64,000 bases of DNA from CADEED01 sp963842515 (GTDB lineage: Bacteria > Pseudomonadota > Gammaproteobacteria > Steroidobacterales > Steroidobacteraceae): the NCBI GenBank assembly GCA_963842515.1, contig CAWJGO010000002.1, positions 1,240,001 through 1,304,000 of the forward strand. The letters are read 5' to 3'. The notes beneath the pieces were generated by a model that saw only the letters and a list, made by a program, of their open reading frames with translations, had not been told where the DNA came from and ran no database searches. The stretch's first letter is position 1; every line of letters begins with the position of its first letter. The position numbers were made by a program, and so were the translations under genes. Of the stretch, positions 44,876 through 53,023 are shown one piece after another.

Positions 44876-45792
44876 ACGAGCCCCTGGGCGACGCCGGGCC
44901 CGGCGCCGGCGGGCGCGCGTTCGTCGCGCTTCAGCACCTGCTGCCGCAACACGGAATTTCGCGCCTGGTTCTGGCCGCCACGCGGTCGCGCGCGCCGGCT
45001 TTCAAGAACTCGCTGATCCGCCTGTTCGTCCGCGGCTTCAGGCCCGACATGTCCGACGCGGTGGAAACCGAACCCACGGCCTATCCGAGCTTCAACGATT
45101 TCTTCACGCGGGCGCTGCGGCCGGGCACGCGCCCGGTGGATCCGGATCCGCGCGCCATCGTCTCACCGGTCGACGGTACCGTGAGCGAAGCTGGATCGCT
45201 CACCGCCGACAGTCTGCTGCAGGCCAAGGGTCACCAGTACACGCTGCGCGCCCTGCTCGCGGGCAACCCCGCTTGGGAGCGCACTTTCGACGGCGGCTCG
45301 TTCGCGACTATCTACCTCGCCCCGTACAACTACCATCGCATTCACATGCCACTCGCCGGTGAGCTGCGCGAGTGTTTCTACGTACCCGGCCGCTTGTTCA
45401 GCGTGAACCGCACCACGGCGCAGCTCGTGCCTGGCCTGTTCTCGCGTAATGAACGCGTGTTCTGTGGATTCGATGCGGGCGGCATCCCGTTCGGCGTCAT
45501 CCTGGTCGGTGCGCTCAACGTCGGCAGCATGGCCACCGTGTGGCATGGTGACGTGACGCCGCGCAAGCACCGCGAAGTCACGCCGCTGCCGGTGACCGAC
45601 GCGCTCGCGGACACCACGCTTCCCAAAGGGGCGGAAATGGCGCGTTTCAACATGGGATCGACGGTGATCCTGTTGTTGCCGCCGCGTGCTGCCCAGTGGA
45701 ACAACACCCTGCGCGCCGGAAGTACGGTACGGATGGGCGAACGCATCGGCACCTCGCTTGCCTGGAATCCGGCAGGTCCCGGTGGCAGCTGA
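44872..45792 (+). CDS. psd: Phosphatidylserine decarboxylase proenzyme
   Basis: Makes phosphatidylethanolamine at the inner membrane. The 306-residue proenzyme has the conserved FNDFFTRALRPGTRPVD, SPVDGTVSEAG, LAPYNYHRIHMPL and LVGALNVGSM. The self-cleavage motif is MGST (in RFNMGSTVILLL) in place of LGST; the Ser that becomes the pyruvoyl group is kept. It is coupled to the SCO1/SenC gene upstream, and its 3' end overlaps epmA by 11 bp. Confidence 0.95.
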   Translation: MNEPLGDAGPGAGGRAFVALQHLLPQHGISRLVLAATRSRAPAFKNSLIRLFVRGFRPDMSDAVETEPTAYPSFNDFFTRALRPGTRPVDPDPRAIVSPVDGTVSEAGSLTADSLLQAKGHQYTLRALLAGNPAWERTFDGGSFATIYLAPYNYHRIHMPLAGELRECFYVPGRLFSVNRTTAQLVPGLFSRNERVFCGFDAGGIPFGVILVGALNVGSMATVWHGDVTPRKHREVTPLPVTDALADTTLPKGAEMARFNMGSTVILLLPPRAAQWNNTLRAGSTVRMGERIGTSLAWNPAGPGGS

Positions 45793-46756
45793 AGCCGGGC
45801 TCTGGCGCCCCACCGCAAGCGTGGCGGCGCTGCGGCGGCGCGCGCAGGCGCTGCGCACCACGCGCGAGTTCTTTCACAGGCGTGGAGTGCTCGAGGTGGA
45901 AACGCCGGCCATGGTCAACGCCCCGGTGTCCGACGTGAATCTCGGCAGCGTGCGCGTCGATGTGCCGGGCCGCGATGCGCCGCTGTTCCTGCATACCTCC
46001 CCGGAGTACGCGATGAAGCGTCTGCTGGCGGCCGGCAGCGGCGACATCTACCAGATCTGCCATGTGTTTCGCGGCGCCGAGCGCGGCCGGCAGCACAATC
46101 CCGAATTCACGATGCTCGAGTGGTATCGGCTGGGGTTTTCGCTCGAGGACCTGATGCGCGAAGTGGCCGACCTCGCGCGCGAGTTGTTAGGCATGCCGCA
46201 GTTGCCGTCGGAGCTCGTGAGTTATCGCGAGGCGGTGCTGCGGCACGCGGGCTTCGATCCGCTGGAGGCCGACCTCGGTGTCCTGCAACTGGCCGCAGGA
46301 AAGCTGGGCCTCGGCGCCGCGCAGGCGGGCACGGCCACCCGCGACGAGCTGCTCGATCTCATCGTCGGTGCCAGGGTCGGCCCGGCGCTCGGGTTCGACG
46401 CGCTGACGTTTCTGGACCGCTATCCCGCGTCGCAAGCCGCTCTGGCGCGCCTCGATGCCGGCGACCCGCGCGTCGCGTTGCGTTTCGAGCTCTATCATGG
46501 CGGCGTCGAGCTCGCCAACGGCTACCATGAGCTCGCGAGCGGCGCCGAACAGCGCCTGCGATTCGCAGCCGATCAGAAGAATCGCGCGTCGCGCGGCCTG
46601 CCCACCTTCCCCCTCGATACGCACCTGCTGTCCGCGCTCGATGCCGGCCTCCCCGATTGCGCCGGCGTTGCGCTGGGGTTCGATCGCGTGCTCATGCTGG
46701 CCTCGGGCGCCGCCAGCATCGATGATGTCCTTGCCTTTCCCGTGGAGCACGCCTGA
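45782..46756 (+). CDS. epmA: Elongation factor P-(R)-beta-lysine ligase
   Basis: A 324-residue class II lysyl-tRNA synthetase paralogue (GenX/PoxA) that attaches (R)-beta-lysine to EF-P. It lacks an anticodon-binding domain. Class II motifs are seen: FFHRRGVLEVETPAM, FLHTSPEYAMKRLLA, CHVFRGAERGRQHNPEFTML and the C-terminal GVALGFDRVLML. The GTG at 45782 matches the E. coli length (325) and start, though it lies in the psd 3' end. efp itself is 0.6 kb away on the other strand. The EpmB aminomutase is not seen here. Confidence 0.94.
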   Translation: MAAEAGLWRPTASVAALRRRAQALRTTREFFHRRGVLEVETPAMVNAPVSDVNLGSVRVDVPGRDAPLFLHTSPEYAMKRLLAAGSGDIYQICHVFRGAERGRQHNPEFTMLEWYRLGFSLEDLMREVADLARELLGMPQLPSELVSYREAVLRHAGFDPLEADLGVLQLAAGKLGLGAAQAGTATRDELLDLIVGARVGPALGFDALTFLDRYPASQAALARLDAGDPRVALRFELYHGGVELANGYHELASGAEQRLRFAADQKNRASRGLPTFPLDTHLLSALDAGLPDCAGVALGFDRVLMLASGAASIDDVLAFPVEHA

Positions 46757-47284
46757 ATGAGCCACGCCAGCGGCAGTTACGACTTCACCGATGCCGGCAG
46801 TGCGTACCGGGAGCTCGCGCGCGACCTTTCCGCGCTGCTCGACGGCGAGCGCGATCTGATCGCCAATGCCGCCAACACGGCTGCTCTTATTTATGGCGCT
46901 CTGCCGGGCCTCAACTGGGCCGGGTTCTACTTATATAAGAGTGGCGAACTGGTCCTGGGACCGTTCCAGGGCAAGCCGGCCTGCGTGCGCATTGCCATCG
47001 GCAAAGGAGTTTGTGGCACAGCGGCGGCGCGCCGGACCACGCTGCTGGTCGAGGATGTACACGCGTTCCCGGGGCACATCGCCTGCGACACAGCGTCGAA
47101 CTCGGAGATCGTCATTCCGTTGGTGCGCGGCTCCGAACTACTGGGCGTGCTCGATCTCGACAGCCCGCATCATGCCCGCTTCGGCGCCGCCGATGCGAAT
47201 GGACTGGAGGCGCTGGCGAAGATCTTCATCGACAGTCTTCAGGAGCTGCGCTCCACAACGGAAAACGCCGGCCCTTCTTTGTGA
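46757..47284 (+). CDS. msrC: Free methionine-(R)-sulfoxide reductase (GAF)
   Basis: A 175-residue GAF-domain enzyme that reduces free Met-R-sulfoxide. The family shape is clear: LPGLNWAGFYLYKSGELVLG, then QGKPACVRIAIGKGVCGTAA and HIACDTASNSEIVIPL, giving the three redox Cys. It starts directly after the epmA stop (TGA-ATG). Its last codons form part of the efp terminator hairpin. Confidence 0.92.
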   Translation: MSHASGSYDFTDAGSAYRELARDLSALLDGERDLIANAANTAALIYGALPGLNWAGFYLYKSGELVLGPFQGKPACVRIAIGKGVCGTAAARRTTLLVEDVHAFPGHIACDTASNSEIVIPLVRGSELLGVLDLDSPHHARFGAADANGLEALAKIFIDSLQELRSTTENAGPSL

Positions 47285-47299
47285 AGAAGGGGCCGGCGT
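47262..47299 (-). terminator. Rho-independent terminator of efp
   Basis: A strong stem formed by acgccggcccttctt and aagaaggggccggcgt (one bulge) with a TGTG loop, followed on the minus strand by TTTT. It ends efp transcription. The stem also contains the last codons and stop of msrC, so it may act in both directions at this convergent junction. Confidence 0.8.
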
Positions 47300-47339
47300 C
47301 CGTCAGGTGAAGACTGGTAGAAAGGCCTCTCGCCAGCTA

Positions 47340-47909
47340 CTAGCTTTTCGCGCGCGAGACGTATTCACCCGTGCGGGTGTCGATGCGCAGCATTTCACCT
47401 TCATTGATGAACAGCGGTACGCGCACCACGGCGCCGGTCTCGAGCTTGGCGACCTTCTGGCCGCCGGTGGCGGTGTCGCCGCGCAGGCCCGGGTCGGTTT
47501 CCACTACCTTCAGGTCGATGTGCGGCGGCGGCGTCACCAGCAAAGGCACGCCATTCCACAGGGTGATGATGCAGACGATGCCGTCCTTGAGCCACTTCGC
47601 GGCATCGCCCACCGCGGCCTCACCGGCCTGCAACTGTTCGTAGCTCTCAGGATTCATGAATGTCCAGAAGTCGCCGTCCTTGTAGAGGTACTGCATCTCC
47701 GAGTCCATGACGTCGGCGGCTTCGATGGACTCGCCCGAGCGATAACTCTTCTCGACGGTGCGTCCGCTGCGCAGGTTCCGCACCTTGATGCGGTTGAATG
47801 CCTGGCCCTTGCCCGGCTTCACGTACTCGTTTTCGATCACGGCGTATGGATCGCCATCGATCAGCAGCTTCATTCCACCGCGGATTTCATTGGTCGTGTA
47901 ACTGGACAT
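47340..47909 (-). CDS. efp: Elongation factor P
   Basis: A 189-residue translation factor that relieves stalling at polyproline. Three beta-barrel domains are covered. The modified Lys is in EYVKPGKGQAFNR (the K of PGKGQ), the site lysylated by EpmA. NLRSGRTVEKSYRSGE, PPHIDLKVVETDPGLRGDTA and a C-terminal RIDTRTGEYVSRAK match E. coli EF-P well. The ATG at 47909 is standard; the frame upstream is leader. TGTGCA-17-TATCAT on the minus strand is a moderate promoter candidate near 47960. Confidence 0.97.
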   Translation of the reverse strand: MSSYTTNEIRGGMKLLIDGDPYAVIENEYVKPGKGQAFNRIKVRNLRSGRTVEKSYRSGESIEAADVMDSEMQYLYKDGDFWTFMNPESYEQLQAGEAAVGDAAKWLKDGIVCIITLWNGVPLLVTPPPHIDLKVVETDPGLRGDTATGGQKVAKLETGAVVRVPLFINEGEMLRIDTRTGEYVSRAKS

Positions 47910-48027
47910 GGGGCTTCCCGTGATCGCCCATGATCTGGGCCTGCAAAAAAGACCGCGCATGATACCCACCCCGGGGGTCCCTGCACAGGTTCAGGGGGAA
48001 ACCCTCGCCTTGCGATTCATCGCGGCC

Positions 48028-48046
48028 AACTGTGAGCCTGCTCGCA
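48028..48046. repeat. Palindromic REP-like element, copy 2
   Basis: The sequence aactgtgagcctgctcgca in the efp-fimX divergent gap matches the element at 13537-13555 at 17 of 19 bases and keeps a gagc...gctc stem. Both copies are intergenic. It resembles the cores of extragenic palindromes in pseudomonads. The rest of this 220-bp gap holds only promoter-like sequence. Confidence 0.45.
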
Positions 48047-48129
48047 GGCAGGACCCCGGGTAGTGGGTGTTAAACTCGCCGCGCTTGTTTGACGCTAGCT
48101 CGCCGCGCCGGAACCCAAGGAAGTTGCTC

Positions 48130-50196
48130 TTGACGGACAATTCAGCCGTTCCGCTCATCGTTTTTTCACCGCAGCGTGAGCCCGCGGAGTTCATCAACAG
48201 CCTGATGCGCAAGGCCGGAGAACCCGTGCATTGCACTTGGATTCCGGCGGTTCGCGACCTCGGCGAGGCGCTCGAACAGCTGAATCCCGAGTTGCTGGTG
48301 TGTGCCTATGTCGCCGAGGGCGAAGCCAAACAGGCGGTAACGGTGCGCGATCAGCTCGCGCCCCAGGTGCCGATGGTGCTGGTGCGCCCACAGATTTCGG
48401 AAGGCGACATCGCCAACGGCATGGCTCTCGGTGCCCGCGACGTGGTTTCGCTGTCCGCCACCGATCGCGTGCAAGCCGTCATTTCGCGCGAGTTGCGTTC
48501 CTTCCGCCTCGAGCGCGCGCTCAATTCCACGCTGCAGTCCGCCAGCGATTATCGACGCCAGCTGCAATCGGTGTTGCAACGCTCCAACGACGCGATCCTG
48601 CAGGTGCAGGAAGGCATCGTGGTCGACGCCAACCAGACCTGGCTCGAGCTGTTCGGCTATGCAGAAGCGAACACGGTGGTCGATCAGCCATTGATGGATC
48701 TGTTCGACGACCGTTCGCATGCCGCGCTCAAGGGTGCCCTGGTCGCGTGTGCGCAGGGGAAATGGACCGACCATCCGTTGAAGGTGACCGCGCTGCTCGG
48801 CGATGGCACGCAATTGCAGCTCGACCTCGTGCTGACGCCGGGCGAATTCGAGAACGAGCCCTGCGTGCGCATCATGGTGCCCGCGCGCAAGCGCGACGAC
48901 CGTCAGCTAACTACCGACTTGAGCGACGCCGTGAAGCGCGACGCCACCACCGGCCTGCTGTTGCGCCGCCCCCTGCTGGACGCCATCGGCGTGCGCATTG
49001 CGGCGCCGCCCGCCGGCGGCGTGCGCTTCATGGCCCTGGTGCGGCCCGACAAGTTCGCCGAGCTCGAGAAAGACCTCGGCGCGCGCGCCAGCGAACTGCT
49101 GCTCGCGGAATACGCCGCCACGCTCAAGTCACACCTGGGACCCAATGACATCGCCGGCCGCCTCGCCGGCGTTTCCTTCCTGGCGCTGCTCGAGCGTGGC
49201 AACACGCACGATGTCGAGGCCTGGGCGGAAGCCGTGCTCGCGCGCTTCAGCGAAAACACCTCGACCGTCGGGCAAAAAACCGTCCACTCGAGCTGCACCA
49301 TCGGGCTCACCACGGTGCCGGTTGCCGGCTCGGGCATCGATGCCATCGTCGCCGATGTCGTGGAAGCCGTGCGGCGCGGACGCGGCCAGGGTGGCAACCA
49401 GATATTCCATCTCGACAAGGCCGACACCGACACTCGCGTGCAGGCCTACGACAAGATCTGGGTCAAGCACATCAAGTCGGCGCTCATGGAAAACCGCTTC
49501 CGCCTGGTGCAGCAGCCGGTGGCAAGCCTGCAGGGCGACGATCCCAACATGTTCGACGTGCTGGTGCGCATGCTCGACCACCAGGGCAAGGAGGTCCTGC
49601 CCGCGGAGTTCATGGCAGCCGCCGAGCGCAACGACCTGCTCAAGAATATCGACCGCTGGGTAGTTGGCGCGTCGCTGTCATTCGCCGCGCAGAAAAAACC
49701 CGGCTGCCTGTTCGTACGGCTTTCGCAGGACAGCGTGCTCGACGCCGGCTTCACCGAGTGGCTCAAGACCCAACTGGCCACCGGCGCGCACAAGCCCGAG
49801 CGCATCTGCTTCCAGATCACCGAGAGCATTGCCGAGCAGTACATGAATGCCGCGCTCGCGCAGCTCGGCACCCTCAAGAAGATGGGTTTCCGCATCGCGC
49901 TCGAGCGCTTCGGCTCCGGACGCGATCCGCACAAGCTGCTGGGCGCGGTGCCGCTCGATTTCATCAAGATCGATGGCGCGCTGGTGCAGGACTTGGCCGG
50001 CAACTTCGAGACGCAGACCATCGTCAAGAAGCTGGTCGAAAACGCCATCAAGCTCAAGATCGAAACCATCGCCGAACGCGTCGAGGATGCCAACACCATG
50101 GCAGTGCTCTGGCAGCTCGGCGTGCAATTCATCCAGGGATATTTCGTCAACGCTCCTGAAGAAGTCGTCATGGCCGAAGGCCAGGGCCGCCGCTGA
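48130..50196 (+). CDS. FimX-like protein: receiver-like, PAS, degenerate GGDEF, degenerate EAL
   Basis: Cytoplasmic c-di-GMP effector-type protein, about 688 residues from TTG at 48130 (AAGGAAG upstream) or 709 from GTG at 48067. The N-terminal 130 residues look receiver-like but lack a clear phospho-Asp. A PAS domain follows (RSNDAILQVQEGIVVDANQT). The GGDEF site is lost (AGVSFLAL). The EAL domain reads DVLVRML where EALVR is expected, and the metal pair DDFG has become ERFG. It should thus bind but not cut c-di-GMP, like P. aeruginosa FimX (691 aa), which controls type IV pili. The FimV gene in the same window supports a pilus link. Confidence 0.85.
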   Translation: MTDNSAVPLIVFSPQREPAEFINSLMRKAGEPVHCTWIPAVRDLGEALEQLNPELLVCAYVAEGEAKQAVTVRDQLAPQVPMVLVRPQISEGDIANGMALGARDVVSLSATDRVQAVISRELRSFRLERALNSTLQSASDYRRQLQSVLQRSNDAILQVQEGIVVDANQTWLELFGYAEANTVVDQPLMDLFDDRSHAALKGALVACAQGKWTDHPLKVTALLGDGTQLQLDLVLTPGEFENEPCVRIMVPARKRDDRQLTTDLSDAVKRDATTGLLLRRPLLDAIGVRIAAPPAGGVRFMALVRPDKFAELEKDLGARASELLLAEYAATLKSHLGPNDIAGRLAGVSFLALLERGNTHDVEAWAEAVLARFSENTSTVGQKTVHSSCTIGLTTVPVAGSGIDAIVADVVEAVRRGRGQGGNQIFHLDKADTDTRVQAYDKIWVKHIKSALMENRFRLVQQPVASLQGDDPNMFDVLVRMLDHQGKEVLPAEFMAAAERNDLLKNIDRWVVGASLSFAAQKKPGCLFVRLSQDSVLDAGFTEWLKTQLATGAHKPERICFQITESIAEQYMNAALAQLGTLKKMGFRIALERFGSGRDPHKLLGAVPLDFIKIDGALVQDLAGNFETQTIVKKLVENAIKLKIETIAERVEDANTMAVLWQLGVQFIQGYFVNAPEEVVMAEGQGRR

Positions 50197-50200
50197 CGAC

Positions 50201-51112
50201 ATGCGCCCGATCCTGATGCTCGCAGCGGCGTTGCTGCCGCTGTCTGCAACCGGCGCCGTGAATGCCGGCACTGTTGCCGAGTTGCCCGTGGAACGTAATG
50301 TGATCTACGGCATGTATTCGGGCCTGGCGCTGTTGCTCGACGTGCATCGCCCCGCGAAGCCGAATGGCTTCGGCATCATCTTCGTGTCCGGCAGCGGCTG
50401 GCAGGCCGGCCTCGAATACGGCGCGGCACCTCTGAAAGATCAGCAGATCGCCATCTGGGGACCCCCGCTGCTGGCGGCCGGTTACACCGTGTTCGCGCTC
50501 AATCACCGCGCCGCGCCGCGTTTTCACTATCCCGCGGCGATCGACGACGTGCAGCGCGCCATCCGCTTCGTGCGTTTCCATGCGAAAGACTACGGCATCG
50601 ACGCCACCCGCATTGCCGGCGTCGGCGGCTCGTCGGGCGGGCACTTGTTAGGCCTCGCGGGCATGCTTGGATCGGCGGGCGATCCGCAAGACAGCGACCC
50701 GGTGAATCGCCAATCCGCGGCGCTCGCGGCACTGGTCCTGCGTGCGCCGTTGCTCGACCTTCGCGACGTGGGCACGGTCGAGGGCACGGCCTATGTGGTC
50801 TCGTTCATGGAATCGCCGCCGTCGAATGCCTCTGCCGCCAGTTCGTACACCGACGCGTCGCCCATCACGCACGTGAGCGTGCGATCTCCACCGGTACTGC
50901 TGTTGCATGGCGACGCCGATACGCTCGTGCCCATCGCCCAATCAGTCGCCATGCAGGCGGCACTGCAAGCGGCGACCGTGCCGGTGAAACTGATCGTCGT
51001 TCCGGGCGGCATTCATGGCGCCGATTTCGGCTCGCCGAAGCTTCGCGACGGTTGGCCGGACTATTACGGCGAGACGGTCGCCTGGCTCGATCGCCACCTG
51101 CGCGGCAGGTAG
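50201..51112 (+). CDS. Secreted alpha/beta-hydrolase (esterase-like)
   Basis: A 303-residue alpha/beta-hydrolase with an N-terminal signal (ILMLAAALLPLSATGAVNA). The nucleophile elbow is GVGGSSGGHLLGLAGM, the Asp is in LLLHGDADTLVPI and the His in VPGGIHGADF. The oxyanion segment is VSGSGWQAG rather than HGGG. It resembles BD-FAE/carboxylesterase families; the substrate is unknown. It starts 4 bp after the FimX-like gene and converges with the asparaginase-type gene. Confidence 0.8.
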   Translation: MRPILMLAAALLPLSATGAVNAGTVAELPVERNVIYGMYSGLALLLDVHRPAKPNGFGIIFVSGSGWQAGLEYGAAPLKDQQIAIWGPPLLAAGYTVFALNHRAAPRFHYPAAIDDVQRAIRFVRFHAKDYGIDATRIAGVGGSSGGHLLGLAGMLGSAGDPQDSDPVNRQSAALAALVLRAPLLDLRDVGTVEGTAYVVSFMESPPSNASAASSYTDASPITHVSVRSPPVLLLHGDADTLVPIAQSVAMQAALQAATVPVKLIVVPGGIHGADFGSPKLRDGWPDYYGETVAWLDRHLRGR

Positions 51113-51117
51113 CCCGG

Positions 51118-52134
51118 TTACTTCGGCCCTTTCGGACCAGGTTCGTTCGAATAGATAGCCGTCGCCGCCGACGCGCCGCTCGCCACCCAGCCGCGATACA
51201 TGCCGCTCGAGTTCATCGCGAAGGCGATGTTGCCCTTCCCATCCATGGCGATCACACCGCCGTCTCCGCCAATGCCGCCGATATCGGCGATGGTTGCAGC
51301 CGCGGCGGCCTGCACGGTATCGCCGCGCCAGGCGACGCGGTCGCAAAGCTGGCGCGCGGCGCTGGCGCGAATGAAAAACTCACCCGATCCGGTGGCGGAC
51401 ACAGCGCAAATTCCATCGGCGGCATACGTGCCGGCGCCGATGACCGGCGAATCACCGATCCTGCCCCAGCGCTTGCCCGTCATGCCGCCGGTGGATGTGC
51501 CCGCGGCGAGGTGGCCATGCACGTCGATGGCCACGGCACCCACGGTGCCCCGCGAATGCGTCGGCTCGATAATCTTCGCGTTGTCGCGCCGCCAGTCGAG
51601 CAACTGCTGCCAGCGCAGTTCGGTGCGGAAGTAGCCGGGATCGACCTGCACCAGTCCCTGCTCGACGGAGAATTGGTCGGCACCTTCGCGCGCCAGCATC
51701 ACGTGGCGTGATTTTTCCATGACGGCGCGCGCAAGACTGATGGGATTGCGCGTTCGTGTGACTCCGGCCACAGCGCCGGCCTTGCGCGTCGCGCCGTCCA
51801 TGATCGACGCGTCGAGCTCATTGCGCCCGTCGGCCGTGAACACCGCCCCACGGCCGGCATTGAACAACGGATCGTCCTCGAGCACGCGGATTGCCGCCTC
51901 GACGGCGTCCAGGCTGGGCCGTCCCTCTTTGAGCACCTTCGAGCCCGCATCGAGAGCGGCGAGCAATGCGGCGCGGTAGGCAATCTCTTTTTCAGTGCCG
52001 AGATCGCCGCGTTCGATGACACCCGCCCCACCGTGAATCGCCAGTGCCCAGGCGTTCGCACCGTCCTTCGCGTGAAGCGGCGACGCGAGCGAGCAGGCAA
52101 GCATCAGCAGACCCGAAGCAAATCGCATGGACAT
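51118..52134 (-). CDS. Isoaspartyl peptidase/L-asparaginase (Ntn hydrolase)
   Basis: A 338-residue Ntn hydrolase precursor. It has an exported N-terminus (FASGLLMLACSLASPLHAKD), then WALAIHGGAGVIERG and the substrate region FNAGRGAVFTADGRNELDAS. The autocleavage Thr is in SRGTVGAVAIDVHG, and the second subunit has AGTSTGGMTGKRWGRIGDSP. It would remove isoaspartyl residues or hydrolyse asparagine in the periplasm. Start at 52134 is chosen; an ATG two codons later is equally possible. Confidence 0.9.
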   Translation of the reverse strand: MSMRFASGLLMLACSLASPLHAKDGANAWALAIHGGAGVIERGDLGTEKEIAYRAALLAALDAGSKVLKEGRPSLDAVEAAIRVLEDDPLFNAGRGAVFTADGRNELDASIMDGATRKAGAVAGVTRTRNPISLARAVMEKSRHVMLAREGADQFSVEQGLVQVDPGYFRTELRWQQLLDWRRDNAKIIEPTHSRGTVGAVAIDVHGHLAAGTSTGGMTGKRWGRIGDSPVIGAGTYAADGICAVSATGSGEFFIRASAARQLCDRVAWRGDTVQAAAAATIADIGGIGGDGGVIAMDGKGNIAFAMNSSGMYRGWVASGASAATAIYSNEPGPKGPK

Positions 52135-52232
52135 AGATGACGACTCTTGACTCCAGCGGCGCCAGACGATTATGCGCCCGCGCTCGACCACGCGTCCCGG
52201 GGCTGACTAGAATCCGGTCACGAGGAGAAACC

Positions 52233-52847
52233 ATGACGATCTACGGACTGCTGACATTCTGCGCGGTGTACGCGCTGGCCGTTGCCTCGCCGGGTCCTGG
52301 CATCGCGGCAATCATCGCGCGCGGACTTGCGCATGGCATGAAAGGCGTTCCCGCGTTCATCGGCGGCTTCGTGATCGGCGATCTCGTGTGGTTCGCCATC
52401 GCGGCGACGGGCCTTGCGGCGCTTGCCAGGACGGCGGCAACGCTGTTCGTGGCCATCAAGTGGGCCGGCGTTGCCTATCTGCTGTATCTCGCCTGGAAAC
52501 TCTGGACCGCATCCGCGGCGCGCGTCGACCTGGACTCGGCCGATGGCCGGCAGCATGGTTGGCGCGCATTCCTCGCGAGCCTCACGCTCACGTTGGCGAA
52601 CCCCAAGGCCATTCTGTTCTTCCTCGCATTGCTGCCGACGGTCGTGGACTTGGCGTCGATGAATCTCGTGCGTTTCCTCGAGATCTCGGCCGCCATCATC
52701 GTGGTGCAACCCGCCGTGCTCGTCGCCTACGCCCTTCTTGCCGCCAGAGCGCGCCAGCTGTTCACGACGCCGAAAGCCGTGCGGCGATTGAATCGCAGTT
52801 CCGGCATCGCAATGGCCGGCGCCGCCGTGGTGGTCGCGACGCGCTAG
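52233..52847 (+). CDS. LysE/RhtB family amino-acid exporter
   Basis: A 204-residue inner-membrane exporter with about six hydrophobic segments. The family signature is AVASPGPGIAAIIARGLAHG near the N-terminus, followed by GFVIGDLVWFAIAATGLAAL and LANPKAILFFLALLP. Substrate (homoserine, threonine, lysine or other) is not predictable. A strong GAGGAGAAACC precedes the ATG at 52233. Confidence 0.9.
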   Translation: MTIYGLLTFCAVYALAVASPGPGIAAIIARGLAHGMKGVPAFIGGFVIGDLVWFAIAATGLAALARTAATLFVAIKWAGVAYLLYLAWKLWTASAARVDLDSADGRQHGWRAFLASLTLTLANPKAILFFLALLPTVVDLASMNLVRFLEISAAIIVVQPAVLVAYALLAARARQLFTTPKAVRRLNRSSGIAMAGAAVVVATR

Positions 52848-53023
52848 CCCCGCCTACTTCGCATCCTCGCTCGGCGACACCTCCGGCGCCGTGCCGTATA
52901 CCGTCGTCGATACCGCCGACTATCGCGGCAATCCCGTCGAGCTCGGCCACGCCGAGCACCAAAACGCAGGCAAGCATCGAGATCGTTGGCATGCAAGACA
53001 TGTCAATCAGTCTTTCGTTCTTC
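52848..53023. other. Intergenic stretch with no clear gene
   Basis: Between the exporter and the parC stop codon there are 176 bp. On the minus strand a frame gives MPTISMLACVLVLGVAEL, hydrophobic and signal-like, and a +1 frame gives a protein-like end YGTAPEVSPSEDAK with a stop. The two are separated by a stop in the second frame, so this might be a decayed small exported protein or chance. No hairpin stands out. Confidence 0.3.
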
